Shown here piece after piece: positions 18,893 to 26,852 of a stretch of DNA of 64,000 nt. The notes below the pieces were generated by a model. It saw only the letters and a list, made by a program, of their open reading frames with translations, had not been told where the DNA came from and ran no database searches. Source of the DNA: an uncultured bacterium (GTDB taxonomy: Bacteria > Krumholzibacteriota > Krumholzibacteriia > LZORAL124-64-63); NCBI GenBank assembly GCA_937864225.1, contig CALMJK010000005.1, positions 310,001 to 374,000 of the forward strand, read 5' to 3'. The translations under genes were made by a program, and so were the position numbers. The number at the start of each line of letters is the position of its first letter. Position 1 is the stretch's first letter.

Positions 18893-19579
18893 ATGAGGGC
18901 CGAGTCGTTGCGCATTCTCTACGAGGACAATCATCTGCTCGCGGTGGACAAGCCCGCGGGCCTGCTCGCGCAAGGCGACCGCACCGGCGACGCCACCGTG
19001 GCCGATTGGGCCGCCGCCTATCTCAAGGAGCGCTACGCCAAGCCCGGCAACGTCTACATCGGGCTGGTGCACCGTCTCGACCGGCCGGTGTCGGGCGTGC
19101 TGCTGCTGGCGCGGACCTCGAAGGCGGCCCGGCGGCTCAGCGAGCAATTTCGCGCCGGCCAGGTGCACAAGACCTATCTGGCCGTCGTCGAGGGGGAAGT
19201 GGCGTCCGCGGGAGCGGAGGAGAGGGCGTGGCTGGGCCGCGCGGCCGACGGCGGCGGACGCACGCCGGCCGCGACCGCGTTCTTCCCCGGCGCGCGCGAA
19301 GCCGTCCTGACGTGGCGGGTCCGTGAACGGGCGCGCGGGGCGACCCTGCTGGAAGTGGAGCCGGTCACGGGGCGGAGGCATCAGATCCGAACCCAATTGG
19401 CCCTGCTGGGGCATCCGGTGGCCGGCGATCTCAAGTACGGCGCGCGCGGCGGGGCGGGGCGGTCGATCGCTCTGCACGCCTGGCGGCTGGTCGTGAACCA
19501 CCCGATCGGCGGGGCGCCGCTGCGGCTCGAGGCGCCGCCGCCGCCGGACTGGCCCTGGCCGCCGCGGGCCGGGGCATGA
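18893..19579 (+). CDS. RluA-family pseudouridine synthase
   Basis: This 228-residue enzyme isomerises uridine to pseudouridine in rRNA or tRNA. The catalytic motif H-R-L-D-R-P-V-S-G carries Asp63; A-V-D-K-P-A-G-L comes earlier and the C-terminal block T-G-R-R-H-Q-I-R-T-Q-L is intact. No S4 domain is present, so it is the short form of the family and its target cannot be read. The gene following in the same direction starts 65 bases later. Confidence 0.93.
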   Translation: MRAESLRILYEDNHLLAVDKPAGLLAQGDRTGDATVADWAAAYLKERYAKPGNVYIGLVHRLDRPVSGVLLLARTSKAARRLSEQFRAGQVHKTYLAVVEGEVASAGAEERAWLGRAADGGGRTPAATAFFPGAREAVLTWRVRERARGATLLEVEPVTGRRHQIRTQLALLGHPVAGDLKYGARGGAGRSIALHAWRLVVNHPIGGAPLRLEAPPPPDWPWPPRAGA

Positions 19580-19644
19580 TCTGGGGCGACCGGGGCCGGC
19601 ACGCCGGCGCCCGGGGCGGTATCGCGCCGCGGAAAGGACACGTC

Positions 19645-20130
19645 ATGTCGACTTTGGCGTCACGGGCACTGGGCGTCGCGTTGCTGCTCGCTCTCTGCGC
19701 GGGCTGGTCGGCCGCGCCGGCGCGGGCCGCCGCCGCGCCGCAGGAAAGCATCCAGTGGCTCACGTTCGAGCAGGGGCTGGCGCGCGCTCGGGAGACCGGC
19801 CGGCCGATCCTGGTCAGCTTCTGGGCCGACTGGTGCAAGTTCTGCACGAAAATGAAGGCGGAGACCTACGTCGATCCCGAGGTGATCGCCGCCGTGAACG
19901 CTGGCTTCGTGGCCGTTTCGGTGGACACGCAGGCGGATCAGCGGCGCGCGCGGGAATTCTTCGTGCGCGGCCTGCCGACCATCTGGTTCCTGGAATCCGA
20001 CGGCACCACGAAGATCACGAACCTGCCGGGCTACGTGGACGCGCCGACGTTCGTGCAGATCCTGCGTTACCTCAGCACGCGCAGCTTCGAGACCATGGAT
20101 TTCAAGAGCTTCGTGGACAAGGGGGCGTGA
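19645..20130 (+). CDS. Exported thioredoxin-like protein (WCKFC)
   Basis: This 161-residue protein has a signal peptide (residues 1-29, A-R-A-A-A) and a thioredoxin fold with active site W-A-D-W-C-K-F-C (Cys64, Cys67) and a cis-proline block G-L-P-T-I-W-F-L. It resembles the DsbD C-terminal/thioredoxin_7 type that reduces or carries electrons to periplasmic disulfides. ATG 19645 is chosen because GGAAAGGA lies 7 bases upstream and the signal peptide starts there; a longer frame from 19576 gives no sensible N-terminus. It is followed 16 bases later by the FAD oxidoreductase. Confidence 0.9.
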   Translation: MSTLASRALGVALLLALCAGWSAAPARAAAAPQESIQWLTFEQGLARARETGRPILVSFWADWCKFCTKMKAETYVDPEVIAAVNAGFVAVSVDTQADQRRAREFFVRGLPTIWFLESDGTTKITNLPGYVDAPTFVQILRYLSTRSFETMDFKSFVDKGA

Positions 20131-20146
20131 GCCGTCGGGCTCCGTC

Positions 20147-21271
20147 ATGATCGAAGTCGACGTCACCGTCATCGGAGGCGGGATCATCGGCTGCGCCGTC
20201 GCGGCGGAAGCGGCCCGCAGCCGGCGCGAGGTCGTGCTGCTGGAGAAGGAGCCGCGCCTGGGCGGCGGCATCACGTCGCGCAACAGCGAGGTGGCGCATG
20301 CCGGCCTTTACTACCGGCCGGGCTCGCTCAAGGCGCGCAGCTGCGTGCGGGGCAGGCGGCTGCTGAAGGAATTCTGCGCGCGAGCCGGGGTCGACTACCG
20401 CGAGACAGGCAAGCTGATCGTGGCCACGACCGCCCAGGAAGAACCAGAGCTGGCGCGGCTGTTCGCCCTTGGCCATGAGAACGGCGTCGAAGACCTCGCC
20501 CTGCTCGGCGGCCAGGCGGTCGCCGCGCTGGAGCCGGCGGTCAGGGCCACGGCGGCGCTGCACTCCCCGCGCACGGGGGTGCTCGACGCCGAAGGCGCGG
20601 CGAAAGCGTACGGCCGGCTCGCCGGCGAGCGCGGCGCGCAGATCCTGACCGAGGCCGAGGTCACGGGGCTCGCGCCCGAACGCGGAGGTTGGCGAGTCGC
20701 CGTGCGCAGAGGGTCCGAGAATTGGTCGCACCGTAGCCGCTGCGTGGTGAACGCGGCCGGGCTGCACGGCGACGACATCGCCGCGCTGGCGGGGATCGAC
20801 GTGGACGCCGCCCGGCTGAGGCTGCGCTGGAGCCGCGGCAACTATTTCGACGTCGACGCTCGGCATGGCGGGCGCGTCACGCGTTTGGTCTATCCGGTGC
20901 CGCCGGCGGACGGCTCGAGCCTGGGCGTGCACCTCTGTCTGGACCGGACTGGTCAGTTGAGACTGGGCCCCGACGTGGAGGAGCTGCCGGAGCGGCGCGA
21001 GGATTATCGCGTGGACCCGTCGCGTCGCGCCGCCTTCTTCGCGGGGGCGAGCCGGTTCCTGCCGTTTCTAACGCTGGCCGACCTGACGCCGGCCATGGCC
21101 GGCATCCGGCCCCGCCTGGCGCGGGCCGGCGAGGAGGTCGCCGATTTCTACGTCCAGCGCGAAGAGGGCGACCAAGCCGGCCTCATCAACCTGATCGGCA
21201 TCGAATCGCCCGGCCTGACCGCCGCGCCCGCCCTCGCCGAGCTGGTGGGCCAGCTGCTGGTGGCGACATGA
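20147..21271 (+). CDS. FAD-dependent oxidoreductase, L-2-hydroxyglutarate dehydrogenase-like
   Basis: This 374-residue DAO-family flavoprotein opens with the dinucleotide-binding motif V-I-G-G-G-I-I-G-C-A-V and has the LhgO-like block S-R-N-S-E-V-A-H-A-G-L-Y-Y. This family oxidises L-2-hydroxyglutarate to 2-oxoglutarate at the membrane, feeding electrons to quinone. R-T-G-V-L-D and A-M-A-G-I-R-P-R-L match conserved substrate-side motifs. It could instead oxidise a related 2-hydroxy acid or amino acid. Its stop overlaps the next ATG as ATGA. Confidence 0.85.
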   Translation: MIEVDVTVIGGGIIGCAVAAEAARSRREVVLLEKEPRLGGGITSRNSEVAHAGLYYRPGSLKARSCVRGRRLLKEFCARAGVDYRETGKLIVATTAQEEPELARLFALGHENGVEDLALLGGQAVAALEPAVRATAALHSPRTGVLDAEGAAKAYGRLAGERGAQILTEAEVTGLAPERGGWRVAVRRGSENWSHRSRCVVNAAGLHGDDIAALAGIDVDAARLRLRWSRGNYFDVDARHGGRVTRLVYPVPPADGSSLGVHLCLDRTGQLRLGPDVEELPERREDYRVDPSRRAAFFAGASRFLPFLTLADLTPAMAGIRPRLARAGEEVADFYVQREEGDQAGLINLIGIESPGLTAAPALAELVGQLLVAT

Positions 21272-22107
21272 CGGCGCAGCTGCCAGCGACGGAGATCGTG
21301 CTGGCGCTGACGCTGGCGCTGACGGCGTGGGCGGTCGTCCTCGCGGTTCGGCAGGCGCGCGCGCGGGGCCCGCGCCTGCTGAAGGACACCGGTCGGCACT
21401 ACCGCCGCTGCTACGAGCGTCGCAGCTTCCTGAAGCTGGGTGGAGCGTTGCTTCTGGCCGGCGTGCTCGCCCACACGGGCGCCGACGAGGCGGTCGATGC
21501 TGCGCACAGCCGTCGCGTGCGCGGCGCCGTCAGCGATCGGCTCGCGGCGTGGCTCAAGCCCTTCGGGGAACGCCTCTGGTTCCTGACGTGGGGGCTGCTG
21601 GCCGCCGTCGACGCGGGGCACGGCAGCAGTCGGCTCACGCGTTGGGGGCGGCGCAACTGGGAAGCGATGCTGACCGGGCTGCCGTTGTTGTGGGTGTTGC
21701 AGTACGGCCTGGGGGCCGCGCGCCCGACCGACGCCGCCAACACGCGCGGCGCCCGGTGGAACGCGCCCCTGCGCGACGACAATTCCGCGGCGGGGCACGC
21801 CTTCATGGCCGCCGTCCCCTGGCTCACGGCGGCGCGCGCCACTCGGCGCGCACTGCCGCGGGCCGCCGCGTACGCGGGCTCGTTGCTGACGGGCTGGTCG
21901 CGGCTCAACGACCGCAAGCACTACCTGTCCCAGGTCTGGCTCGGCTGGTTCGCGGCCTGGACGGCGGTCGTCGCGGTGACGGGGGCCGACGCGCCGCCTC
22001 CCGCGGCGGCCTCAACCGCAGGCGCGGGCGCCAGCGGCGGTGGCGGCGAGCAGGCGGCCGTCAGCGAACCAACGTCATCCGACCCGCCCCCGTGCCGTCG
22101 GTGGTGA
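21268..22107 (+). CDS. PAP2-like membrane protein with degenerate active site
   Basis: This 279-residue protein has about five hydrophobic segments and a PAP2-phosphatase-like core: the A-A-G-H-A-F box (family S-G-H) and S-R-L-N-D-R-K-H-Y-L-S-Q (family S-R-x5-H-x3-D). The final Asp is Gln and I see no K-x6-R-P box beyond a bare A-R-P, so phosphatase activity is doubtful. The C-terminus is a Gly/Ala/Pro-rich tail. The last 47 bases overlap, tail to tail, the end of the minus-strand ComEC-like gene. It is coupled to the upstream FAD oxidoreductase by ATGA. Confidence 0.65.
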   Translation: MTAQLPATEIVLALTLALTAWAVVLAVRQARARGPRLLKDTGRHYRRCYERRSFLKLGGALLLAGVLAHTGADEAVDAAHSRRVRGAVSDRLAAWLKPFGERLWFLTWGLLAAVDAGHGSSRLTRWGRRNWEAMLTGLPLLWVLQYGLGAARPTDAANTRGARWNAPLRDDNSAAGHAFMAAVPWLTAARATRRALPRAAAYAGSLLTGWSRLNDRKHYLSQVWLGWFAAWTAVVAVTGADAPPPAAASTAGAGASGGGGEQAAVSEPTSSDPPPCRRW

Positions 22108-23311
22108 TCACTCGGTAGAGATACGTGCCGGAAGGCAAGGGCCTGCCGTCGGCGCCCCGGGCGTCCCACGCCAAGGTGGCCTCTCCGGGCTCCACGGTGG
22201 CCTGCCGCTCGCCGACCGAACGACCCGCCAGATCGTAGACCGTCAGACGCACCGCTCCCCCTCGGAAGGTCGAAAAGCGGATGCTCGTGAGCGGATTGAA
22301 GGGATTGGGGGCGTTGCCTGCGAGGATGAAGGGATCGGCCAGCGGAACCGGCGTCAGATCGGGCTCGTCCATGGCCCAAGCCTGGCCGTTCACCGTGTAG
22401 TCGCCGTAACCGTCGCTCGCGATCACGATGTGCCCGTTCACCACGGTCAGCTGGTTCGCGGGGAGCGTGCCGCCGTCGCCCGGCTCGGTCTGGTAGACGA
22501 ACGCGCCGGCGAACGCCAGCCGGTCGAGGGTGATCTGGGCCGGGTGGCCGTAGCTGTTGTTGCCCACCGAGATGATCGCGACCTCCGGTTGCACCGTGGC
22601 CAGGAATGTGGCGTTGCTCGCCGAATACGAGCCATGGTGGCTGACGCGGTAGACCTCGATGTCGCCCAGGCGCGGCCCGACGCTGATCTCGATGTTGTTG
22701 TAATAGGAATCGGTGATGCCGCTCAGATCGCCGGCCTGGAAGAAGTCGAAATCGCCGGACTGCACGTGCAGGCCGACGCAGAAGTCGTTTTCGTCGTTGG
22801 CGCCGTCGGTGAACGGCGGCGCCAGCAGCCCGTTGCCGTTGAGGGCGACGACCGTGGCGGTCACGCCGTCGCCCAGGTCGATGACTTGCAGGTCGGTGAG
22901 CGTGATCCGCTTGGCCGCGACCAGGGTCGCGTACGTGGTGTACGTGGCCGTCGTGTAACTCCAGCCGCGATCGTAGACCGCGTCCAGCACGGGCCCCTTG
23001 GCGTTCCAGACCTCGTCGATGCCCCCGAGGTGGTCGGCGTGGTAGTGGCTCGCGACGATGTAGTTCAACTGTCCGATCCCGAGCGCGTTGAGGTAGGGCA
23101 CGACGACATTCGTGCCCTTGTAGTTGTCGCCGCCGTCGAAGAGCAGGGTCTTGCCGCTCGACGACACGATCAGGCTGGCGTCTCCCTGGCCGACGTCGAG
23201 GCAGTGGATCGTGACCGCCGCCGGGGCCGGACCTGCGGCCAAAACCAACGCGCCAAGCGCAAGGCTGAAACCGGCGAGCCTTCGGCTCGCGTACGCGAGG
23301 AGGGAGGGCAT
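22061..23311 (-). CDS. Secreted ComEC-like metallo-beta-lactamase-fold hydrolase with FlgD-like C-terminal domain
   Basis: This 416-residue exported protein (signal peptide to about residue 32) has the free-standing ComEC/Rec2-type MBL domain: C-L-D-V-G-Q-G-D-A-S-L, the metal site S-H-Y-H-A-D-H-L-G-G (His89, His91, Asp93, His94) and a later S-H-H-G-S-Y. Members act on nucleic acids or phosphoesters; in ComEC the domain processes DNA during uptake. Residues about 330-416 form a FlgD-Ig-like domain (N-A-P-N-P-F-N-P-L-T-S-I-R-F ... L-V-R) used for surface sorting. An extracellular nuclease or phosphodiesterase is the best guess. A TATACT -10 at 23372-23377 may drive it. Confidence 0.85.
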   Translation of the reverse strand: MPSLLAYASRRLAGFSLALGALVLAAGPAPAAVTIHCLDVGQGDASLIVSSSGKTLLFDGGDNYKGTNVVVPYLNALGIGQLNYIVASHYHADHLGGIDEVWNAKGPVLDAVYDRGWSYTTATYTTYATLVAAKRITLTDLQVIDLGDGVTATVVALNGNGLLAPPFTDGANDENDFCVGLHVQSGDFDFFQAGDLSGITDSYYNNIEISVGPRLGDIEVYRVSHHGSYSASNATFLATVQPEVAIISVGNNSYGHPAQITLDRLAFAGAFVYQTEPGDGGTLPANQLTVVNGHIVIASDGYGDYTVNGQAWAMDEPDLTPVPLADPFILAGNAPNPFNPLTSIRFSTFRGGAVRLTVYDLAGRSVGERQATVEPGEATLAWDARGADGRPLPSGTYLYRVITTDGTGAGRMTLVR

Positions 23312-23371
23312 GTCCTGGCCGCCTGTTCCGATAAAAGAGTTTGTTTATCCGGCATCTCGACCGTCATGGTT

Positions 23372-23377
23372 AGTATA
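23372..23377 (-). promoter_or_regulatory. Possible -10 of the ComEC-like gene
   Basis: Minus-strand TATACT lies about 60 bases ahead of the start codon, just past the citrate synthase terminator. I see no good -35. Confidence 0.3.
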
Positions 23378-23396
23378 ACATGCGCGCTGGCGCCAG

Positions 23397-23426
23397 AAAA
23401 AAGGGGCCGGCCCCCATGGGCCGGCC
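23397..23426 (-). terminator. Intrinsic terminator of the citrate synthase gene
   Basis: A GC-only 9-bp stem (23405-23413 with 23418-23426) with a CCAT loop is followed on the minus strand by six T residues (AAAAAA at 23397-23402). It is the most textbook Rho-independent terminator in the window. Confidence 0.85.
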
Positions 23427-23452
23427 TCGGCGCGACGCGAGGGGACCGGCGG

Positions 23453-24736
23453 TCAGCCGCCGACCCCCGTCTTGCTCTTCAGCCAGGCCGTGGTGACGGA
23501 CTTCGGCCGCTCGATCGGCGTGCCGATGGCCCGGTTGACGACGAGCTGGGAGCACATGCCCATGGCCCGCGAGACCGAGAACAGCACGGTGTAGTACGAC
23601 TGCTCGATCAGGCCATAGTGGTAGAGCAGGGCGCCGGAGGCGGCGTCGACGTTCGGCCACGGGTCCTTCGCCTTGCCCTGTTCCTTGAGCACGCCCGGGA
23701 CGATGCGGAAGACCTGGTCGACCAGCCGCATGACCGGGTCGTCGGGGAAGTGCTTCATCCCGAACTCATGGAACGCGTCGAAGCGCGGATCGGTGATCCG
23801 CAGCACGGCGTGGCCGTAGCCCGGGATGACCTTGCCCGAGTTGAGCGTGTCCCAGGCGAACTTGCGCAGCTGCTCGTCGGACAGCTGGCCGCCGAATTTC
23901 TCGTTCACCTCGAGGGTCCAGCTCAGGCACTCCTGATTGGCCAGGCCGTGCAACGGACCGGCCAAGCCGTTCAGGCCGGCGGAGACGGCGTAATAGGCGT
24001 CCGAGAGTGCCGATCCCACGCAGTGGCACGTGTGAGCCGAGACGTTGCCCCCCTCGTGGTCGCAGTGCAGCACGAGGTAGAGGCGCATCAGGTCGGCGAA
24101 CTCGCCTTTGGGGTCCTTGATGCCGAGCATGCGCGCGTAGTTGCCCGCCCAGTCCAGGCCCTTCTTCGCCGCGATGCGCGGTCCCTTCTTGAACCTCATG
24201 CGGTAGATGCCCGCCGCGATGGCCGGCAGCTTCGCCAGCATGTCGAGCGAGTCCTCGAGCATCGGATCCCAGTACTCGTCCTTGCGCATGCCCGCGTCGT
24301 ACGCCTTCTGGAATTTCGACTCGCGTTGCATGCAGAGGATGGCGGTGTCGAACATGCACATCGGATGGCTCTTGGGCGGCATCGCCTCGAGCACCTTCCA
24401 GACGTACGCCGGCACCTTGGCGCGCGCGGCGAGATCTTCCTGCAGGGCCTCCAGCGACTTGCGGTCGGGGAGCTCGCCCGTGCACAGCAGAAAGAAGATC
24501 TCCTCGGGCAACTTGTTCTTCAACTGGGCGATGGGGATTCCCCGCACGATCAGGCCGTGCTCCGGCGGCACCTCGGACGTGTCGCACACCATGGATTTCA
24601 CGCCCCGCGCCCCGCCGTAGGCCTGGGACACGGTCACCTCGCTGATGACCGTCGCGCCGTGCGCCTTGTTCAGGGCCGAGATCTCCTGCCGCCAATCGGG
24701 GATCTTCGCGGCGAGGGTTTTCTTGAGCACCGCCAT
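23453..24736 (-). CDS. Citrate synthase, eukaryote-like (type I) form
   Basis: This 427-residue enzyme condenses acetyl-CoA and oxaloacetate to open the TCA cycle. The active-site blocks are intact: H-C-D-H-E-G-G-N-V-S-A-H-T, G-P-L-H-G-L-A-N-Q-E and V-I-P-G-Y-G-H-A-V-L-R, plus F-S-V-S-R-A near the C-terminus. The long, insert-bearing N-terminal half (S-E-V-T-V-S-Q-A-Y-G-G-A-R-G) resembles mitochondrial/type I citrate synthases rather than the NADH-sensitive GltA type, so it is probably a dimer without NADH control. It is single-gene, ends in an intrinsic terminator and is divergent from the rubrerythrin operon. Confidence 0.95.
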   Translation of the reverse strand: MAVLKKTLAAKIPDWRQEISALNKAHGATVISEVTVSQAYGGARGVKSMVCDTSEVPPEHGLIVRGIPIAQLKNKLPEEIFFLLCTGELPDRKSLEALQEDLAARAKVPAYVWKVLEAMPPKSHPMCMFDTAILCMQRESKFQKAYDAGMRKDEYWDPMLEDSLDMLAKLPAIAAGIYRMRFKKGPRIAAKKGLDWAGNYARMLGIKDPKGEFADLMRLYLVLHCDHEGGNVSAHTCHCVGSALSDAYYAVSAGLNGLAGPLHGLANQECLSWTLEVNEKFGGQLSDEQLRKFAWDTLNSGKVIPGYGHAVLRITDPRFDAFHEFGMKHFPDDPVMRLVDQVFRIVPGVLKEQGKAKDPWPNVDAASGALLYHYGLIEQSYYTVLFSVSRAMGMCSQLVVNRAIGTPIERPKSVTTAWLKSKTGVGG

Positions 24737-24768
24737 AGACCATCATCCTCCCGTGAGCAGTGGCCAGC

Positions 24769-24792
24769 CGCCGCCGGCGTTCACCGGCGGCG
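24769..24792. repeat. Inverted repeat in the citrate synthase leader
   Basis: CGCCGCCGG (24769-24777) and CCGGCGGCG (24784-24792) can form a 9-bp hairpin about 35 bases upstream of the citrate synthase start. A TAAAAT -10-like element (minus strand, 24814-24819) precedes it, so it would lie in the 5' leader. Confidence 0.4.
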
Positions 24793-24860
24793 AACCCGAA
24801 AACGAGCGGGTGGATTTTAGCCGGTTCCCCGGACGATATCCACCATGGTTTGCGGGCCAT

Positions 24861-24889
24861 TTGGACTTTTCCGCTCCACGCATTACCAT
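24861..24889 (+). promoter_or_regulatory. Promoter of the rubrerythrin-dus operon
   Basis: TTGGAC (24861-24866) and TACCAT (24884-24889) are 17 bases apart, about 60 bases ahead of the start codon. Confidence 0.45.
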
Positions 24890-24951
24890 GGGAGGGATTT
24901 TCAGCGCCGGCCTGCGCCGGGACGGACTGGGCGGGCGCAAGGGGAGGCTGT

Positions 24952-25485
24952 ATGACCGACGACGTCAAGCTTTGCCTGGACATCCTGGCCAAGGCCATCG
25001 CCTTCGAGGAGGAGGGGATCCGCTTCTTCAACCAGAGATCCGGCACCGCCGGATCGGAATTGGAGCGGAACATACTTCTTTCGCTGGCCAAGGATGAGGT
25101 TGGGCACCGCGAGCATCTGATGAAGCTGCGCGAGGATCTCCTGCGGACCCAGAATGTCGCGGTGCTGGCCAGCCACGCGGAGCCCGAGCACCGCGGCCCG
25201 CGTGAGATCTTCGAAACGGCGCTCGCCCAGGCGCAGAACCCGTACGAGTACGTGCCGGCCGATCTCGAGATCATCCGCGGCGCCATGCAGGTGGAACGCC
25301 GCGGCTACGCCATGTACGCCGGCGCCGCGAAGGACGTTGAGTCTCCGCAAGCCAGGGATCTGTTCCTGCATCTGGCCCAGGAGGAGCAGAACCATTACCA
25401 GTTGCTCTCCAACACGCATGACTATCTCGAGAACCCCGAGAAGTGGCACGGGTACGACGAGAGCCCGATGCTCGACGGTGGTTGA
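24952..25485 (+). CDS. Rubrerythrin/ferritin-like diiron protein
   Basis: This 177-residue protein is a four-helix bundle with ferritin-like diiron ligands: an early E-E-E-G-I-R-F-F, a K-D-E-V-G-H-R-E-H, then E-V/E-R-R-G-Y in the third helix and E-E-Q-N-H-Y in the fourth. There is no C-terminal rubredoxin CxxC module, so it is the erythrin-only form. Such proteins detoxify peroxide or store iron in anaerobes. GGGGAGG precedes ATG 24952; a longer frame starting at 24760 would include the divergent promoter region. Its TGA overlaps the next ATG as TGATG. Confidence 0.88.
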   Translation: MTDDVKLCLDILAKAIAFEEEGIRFFNQRSGTAGSELERNILLSLAKDEVGHREHLMKLREDLLRTQNVAVLASHAEPEHRGPREIFETALAQAQNPYEYVPADLEIIRGAMQVERRGYAMYAGAAKDVESPQARDLFLHLAQEEQNHYQLLSNTHDYLENPEKWHGYDESPMLDGG

Positions 25486-26636
25486 TGCGCCCGGACGACA
25501 CTTGCTCGCCGCGCGACGGCGAAGCCGACACGGCCGCCCCCTTGGGCGGCCGCTCGCTTGTCGTCTACCTAGGCGACGGCCATGAGGGCTGGCCTGAAGG
25601 CTCGCCGGTGCACGCCCTCTTCGCGGGACGCATCGGCCTGGCCGCCATGGCCACCGGCGGCAATCTGCCCTATCGCCGGCTGTGCCGGGAGTTCGGGGCC
25701 GATCTGACCTGCAGCGAAATGGTTCTCGCGGACAAGCTCGTCGCCGGCAGCCGCGCCGAACTGCCGCTGCTGCGCCGTCACGCGAGCGAAGCGATCTTCG
25801 GGGTGCAGCTCTGCGGCAAGCACCCTGACAGCATGGCCGCGGCCGCCGCCCGCGCCGCTGAGCTCGGCGCACGGTTCGTCGATCTCAATTTCGGCTGTCC
25901 CATCGACCTCGTCGTGCGCCGCGGAGCCGGAGCCGCGCTCTTGGAAAGGCCGGCCAAGCTGGGCGCGATCGTGGCGGCGACGCGGGCGCGCGTCGCGATC
26001 CCGATCTCGGTGAAACTCCGCTCTGGCTACCAGGCGCAGAAGCCAAATGCCCTGGACACGGCGCGAGCCGCCGTCGACGCCGGCGCCGACGCGCTGGTCG
26101 TGCATGGCCGCACGCGGGAGCAGCGTTACCGCCGCGCGGCCGATTGGGCGCTCATCGCGCGTGTCGCGGCGAGCGTGGACGTCCCGGTGATCGGCAACGG
26201 GGACATTCTGACCCCGTGGGATCTGCAGACAAGGCTGCCCGGCACGCGCATCGCCTCGGTCATGGTGGCGCGCGGCGCGCTGATCAAGCCGTGGATCTTC
26301 CGCGAACTGAAGCAGGGACGGGCGTGGCACCCGACGCTCCCGGAGCGCTGGGCCATCATGCGGCGCTACTACGATTTCGCGACGGAGCACTTCGGCGAGG
26401 ACGAGCGGGGCCAGACCCGGGTGAAGCGTTTCTTCCTCTGGCATTGCGGCTTCTGGCACCGCTACCGGCCGTACACGGAAGAGGATTTCCGGGCCGCGGC
26501 GCCGGAGCCGCTCATCCAGACCCGCGCCGCCGCCGTCGTCGGCGAGCCCGACGCGGTGCTCCTGGCCAGCGCCGAGGCGTCCGACCACGAAATCGTCTGG
26601 CGCCGCGTGCTTGACAGGGACTATCCAGTCGGATAG
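25485..26636 (+). CDS. tRNA-dihydrouridine synthase, Dus3-like
   Basis: This 383-residue flavoenzyme reduces uridine to dihydrouridine in tRNA. The TIM barrel shows the FMN/catalytic motif D-L-N-F-G-C-P with Cys138, K-L-R-S-G-Y and H-G-R-T-R-E-Q-R-Y, and the phosphate loop M-V-A-R-G-A. Several signatures resemble eukaryotic Dus3 more than bacterial DusA/B/C: G-G-N-L-P-Y-R-R-L-C-R-E-F-G-A-D with C-S-E-M, and G-C-P-I-D-L-V-V-R-R-G-A-G. It lacks the zinc-finger region of eukaryotic Dus3. It is coupled to the diiron protein by TGATG. The last codons contain the TTGACA of the B12 operon promoter. Confidence 0.9.
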   Translation: MRPDDTCSPRDGEADTAAPLGGRSLVVYLGDGHEGWPEGSPVHALFAGRIGLAAMATGGNLPYRRLCREFGADLTCSEMVLADKLVAGSRAELPLLRRHASEAIFGVQLCGKHPDSMAAAAARAAELGARFVDLNFGCPIDLVVRRGAGAALLERPAKLGAIVAATRARVAIPISVKLRSGYQAQKPNALDTARAAVDAGADALVVHGRTREQRYRRAADWALIARVAASVDVPVIGNGDILTPWDLQTRLPGTRIASVMVARGALIKPWIFRELKQGRAWHPTLPERWAIMRRYYDFATEHFGEDERGQTRVKRFFLWHCGFWHRYRPYTEEDFRAAAPEPLIQTRAAAVVGEPDAVLLASAEASDHEIVWRRVLDRDYPVG

Positions 26637-26639
26637 GCT
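26611..26639 (+). promoter_or_regulatory. Promoter of the cobalamin riboswitch operon
   Basis: A perfect TTGACA (26611-26616) and TAGGCT (26634-26639) are separated by 17 bases. The -35 sits inside the 3' end of the dus gene. Confidence 0.65.
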
Positions 26640-26664
26640 CCTGCTGGAGCGGCGCTCGTCGTCG

Positions 26665-26840
26665 CTCCCTTATTCCGGTCCGCATCCACCGGAAGCCGGT
26701 GCGAATCCGGCGCGGCCCCGCCACTGTGAGCGGTGACGAAAGCTGCATCCCAGCCACTGGCCTCCCGCGCGCAGTGCGCGCCACGGGCCGGGAAGGCGCG
26801 GCGAGTAGGACGACCCGCGAGCCAGGAGACCGAACGCGGA
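26665..26840 (+). promoter_or_regulatory. Cobalamin (B12) riboswitch
   Basis: The leader carries the conserved cobalamin riboswitch core: the GCCGGTGCGAATCCGGC hairpin (26694-26710), GCGGCCCCGCCACTG, the TGACGAAAGCTGC segment, the AGCCACTGG box (26752-26760), a variable P-arm around 26761-26790, CGGGAAGG, and the closing GAGCCAGGAGACCG (26819-26832). It is placed between a strong promoter and the TonB receptor gene, so adenosylcobalamin should repress B12 uptake. Exact 5' and 3' limits are approximate. Confidence 0.93.
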
Positions 26841-26852
26841 CCTCTGGTTGCC

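Noticed and set aside
22040-24820. 926-codon plus-strand frame across the ComEC-like and citrate synthase genes
   Set aside because: It is antisense to two clear genes and has Val/Asp/Arg/His-biased composition typical of shadow frames.
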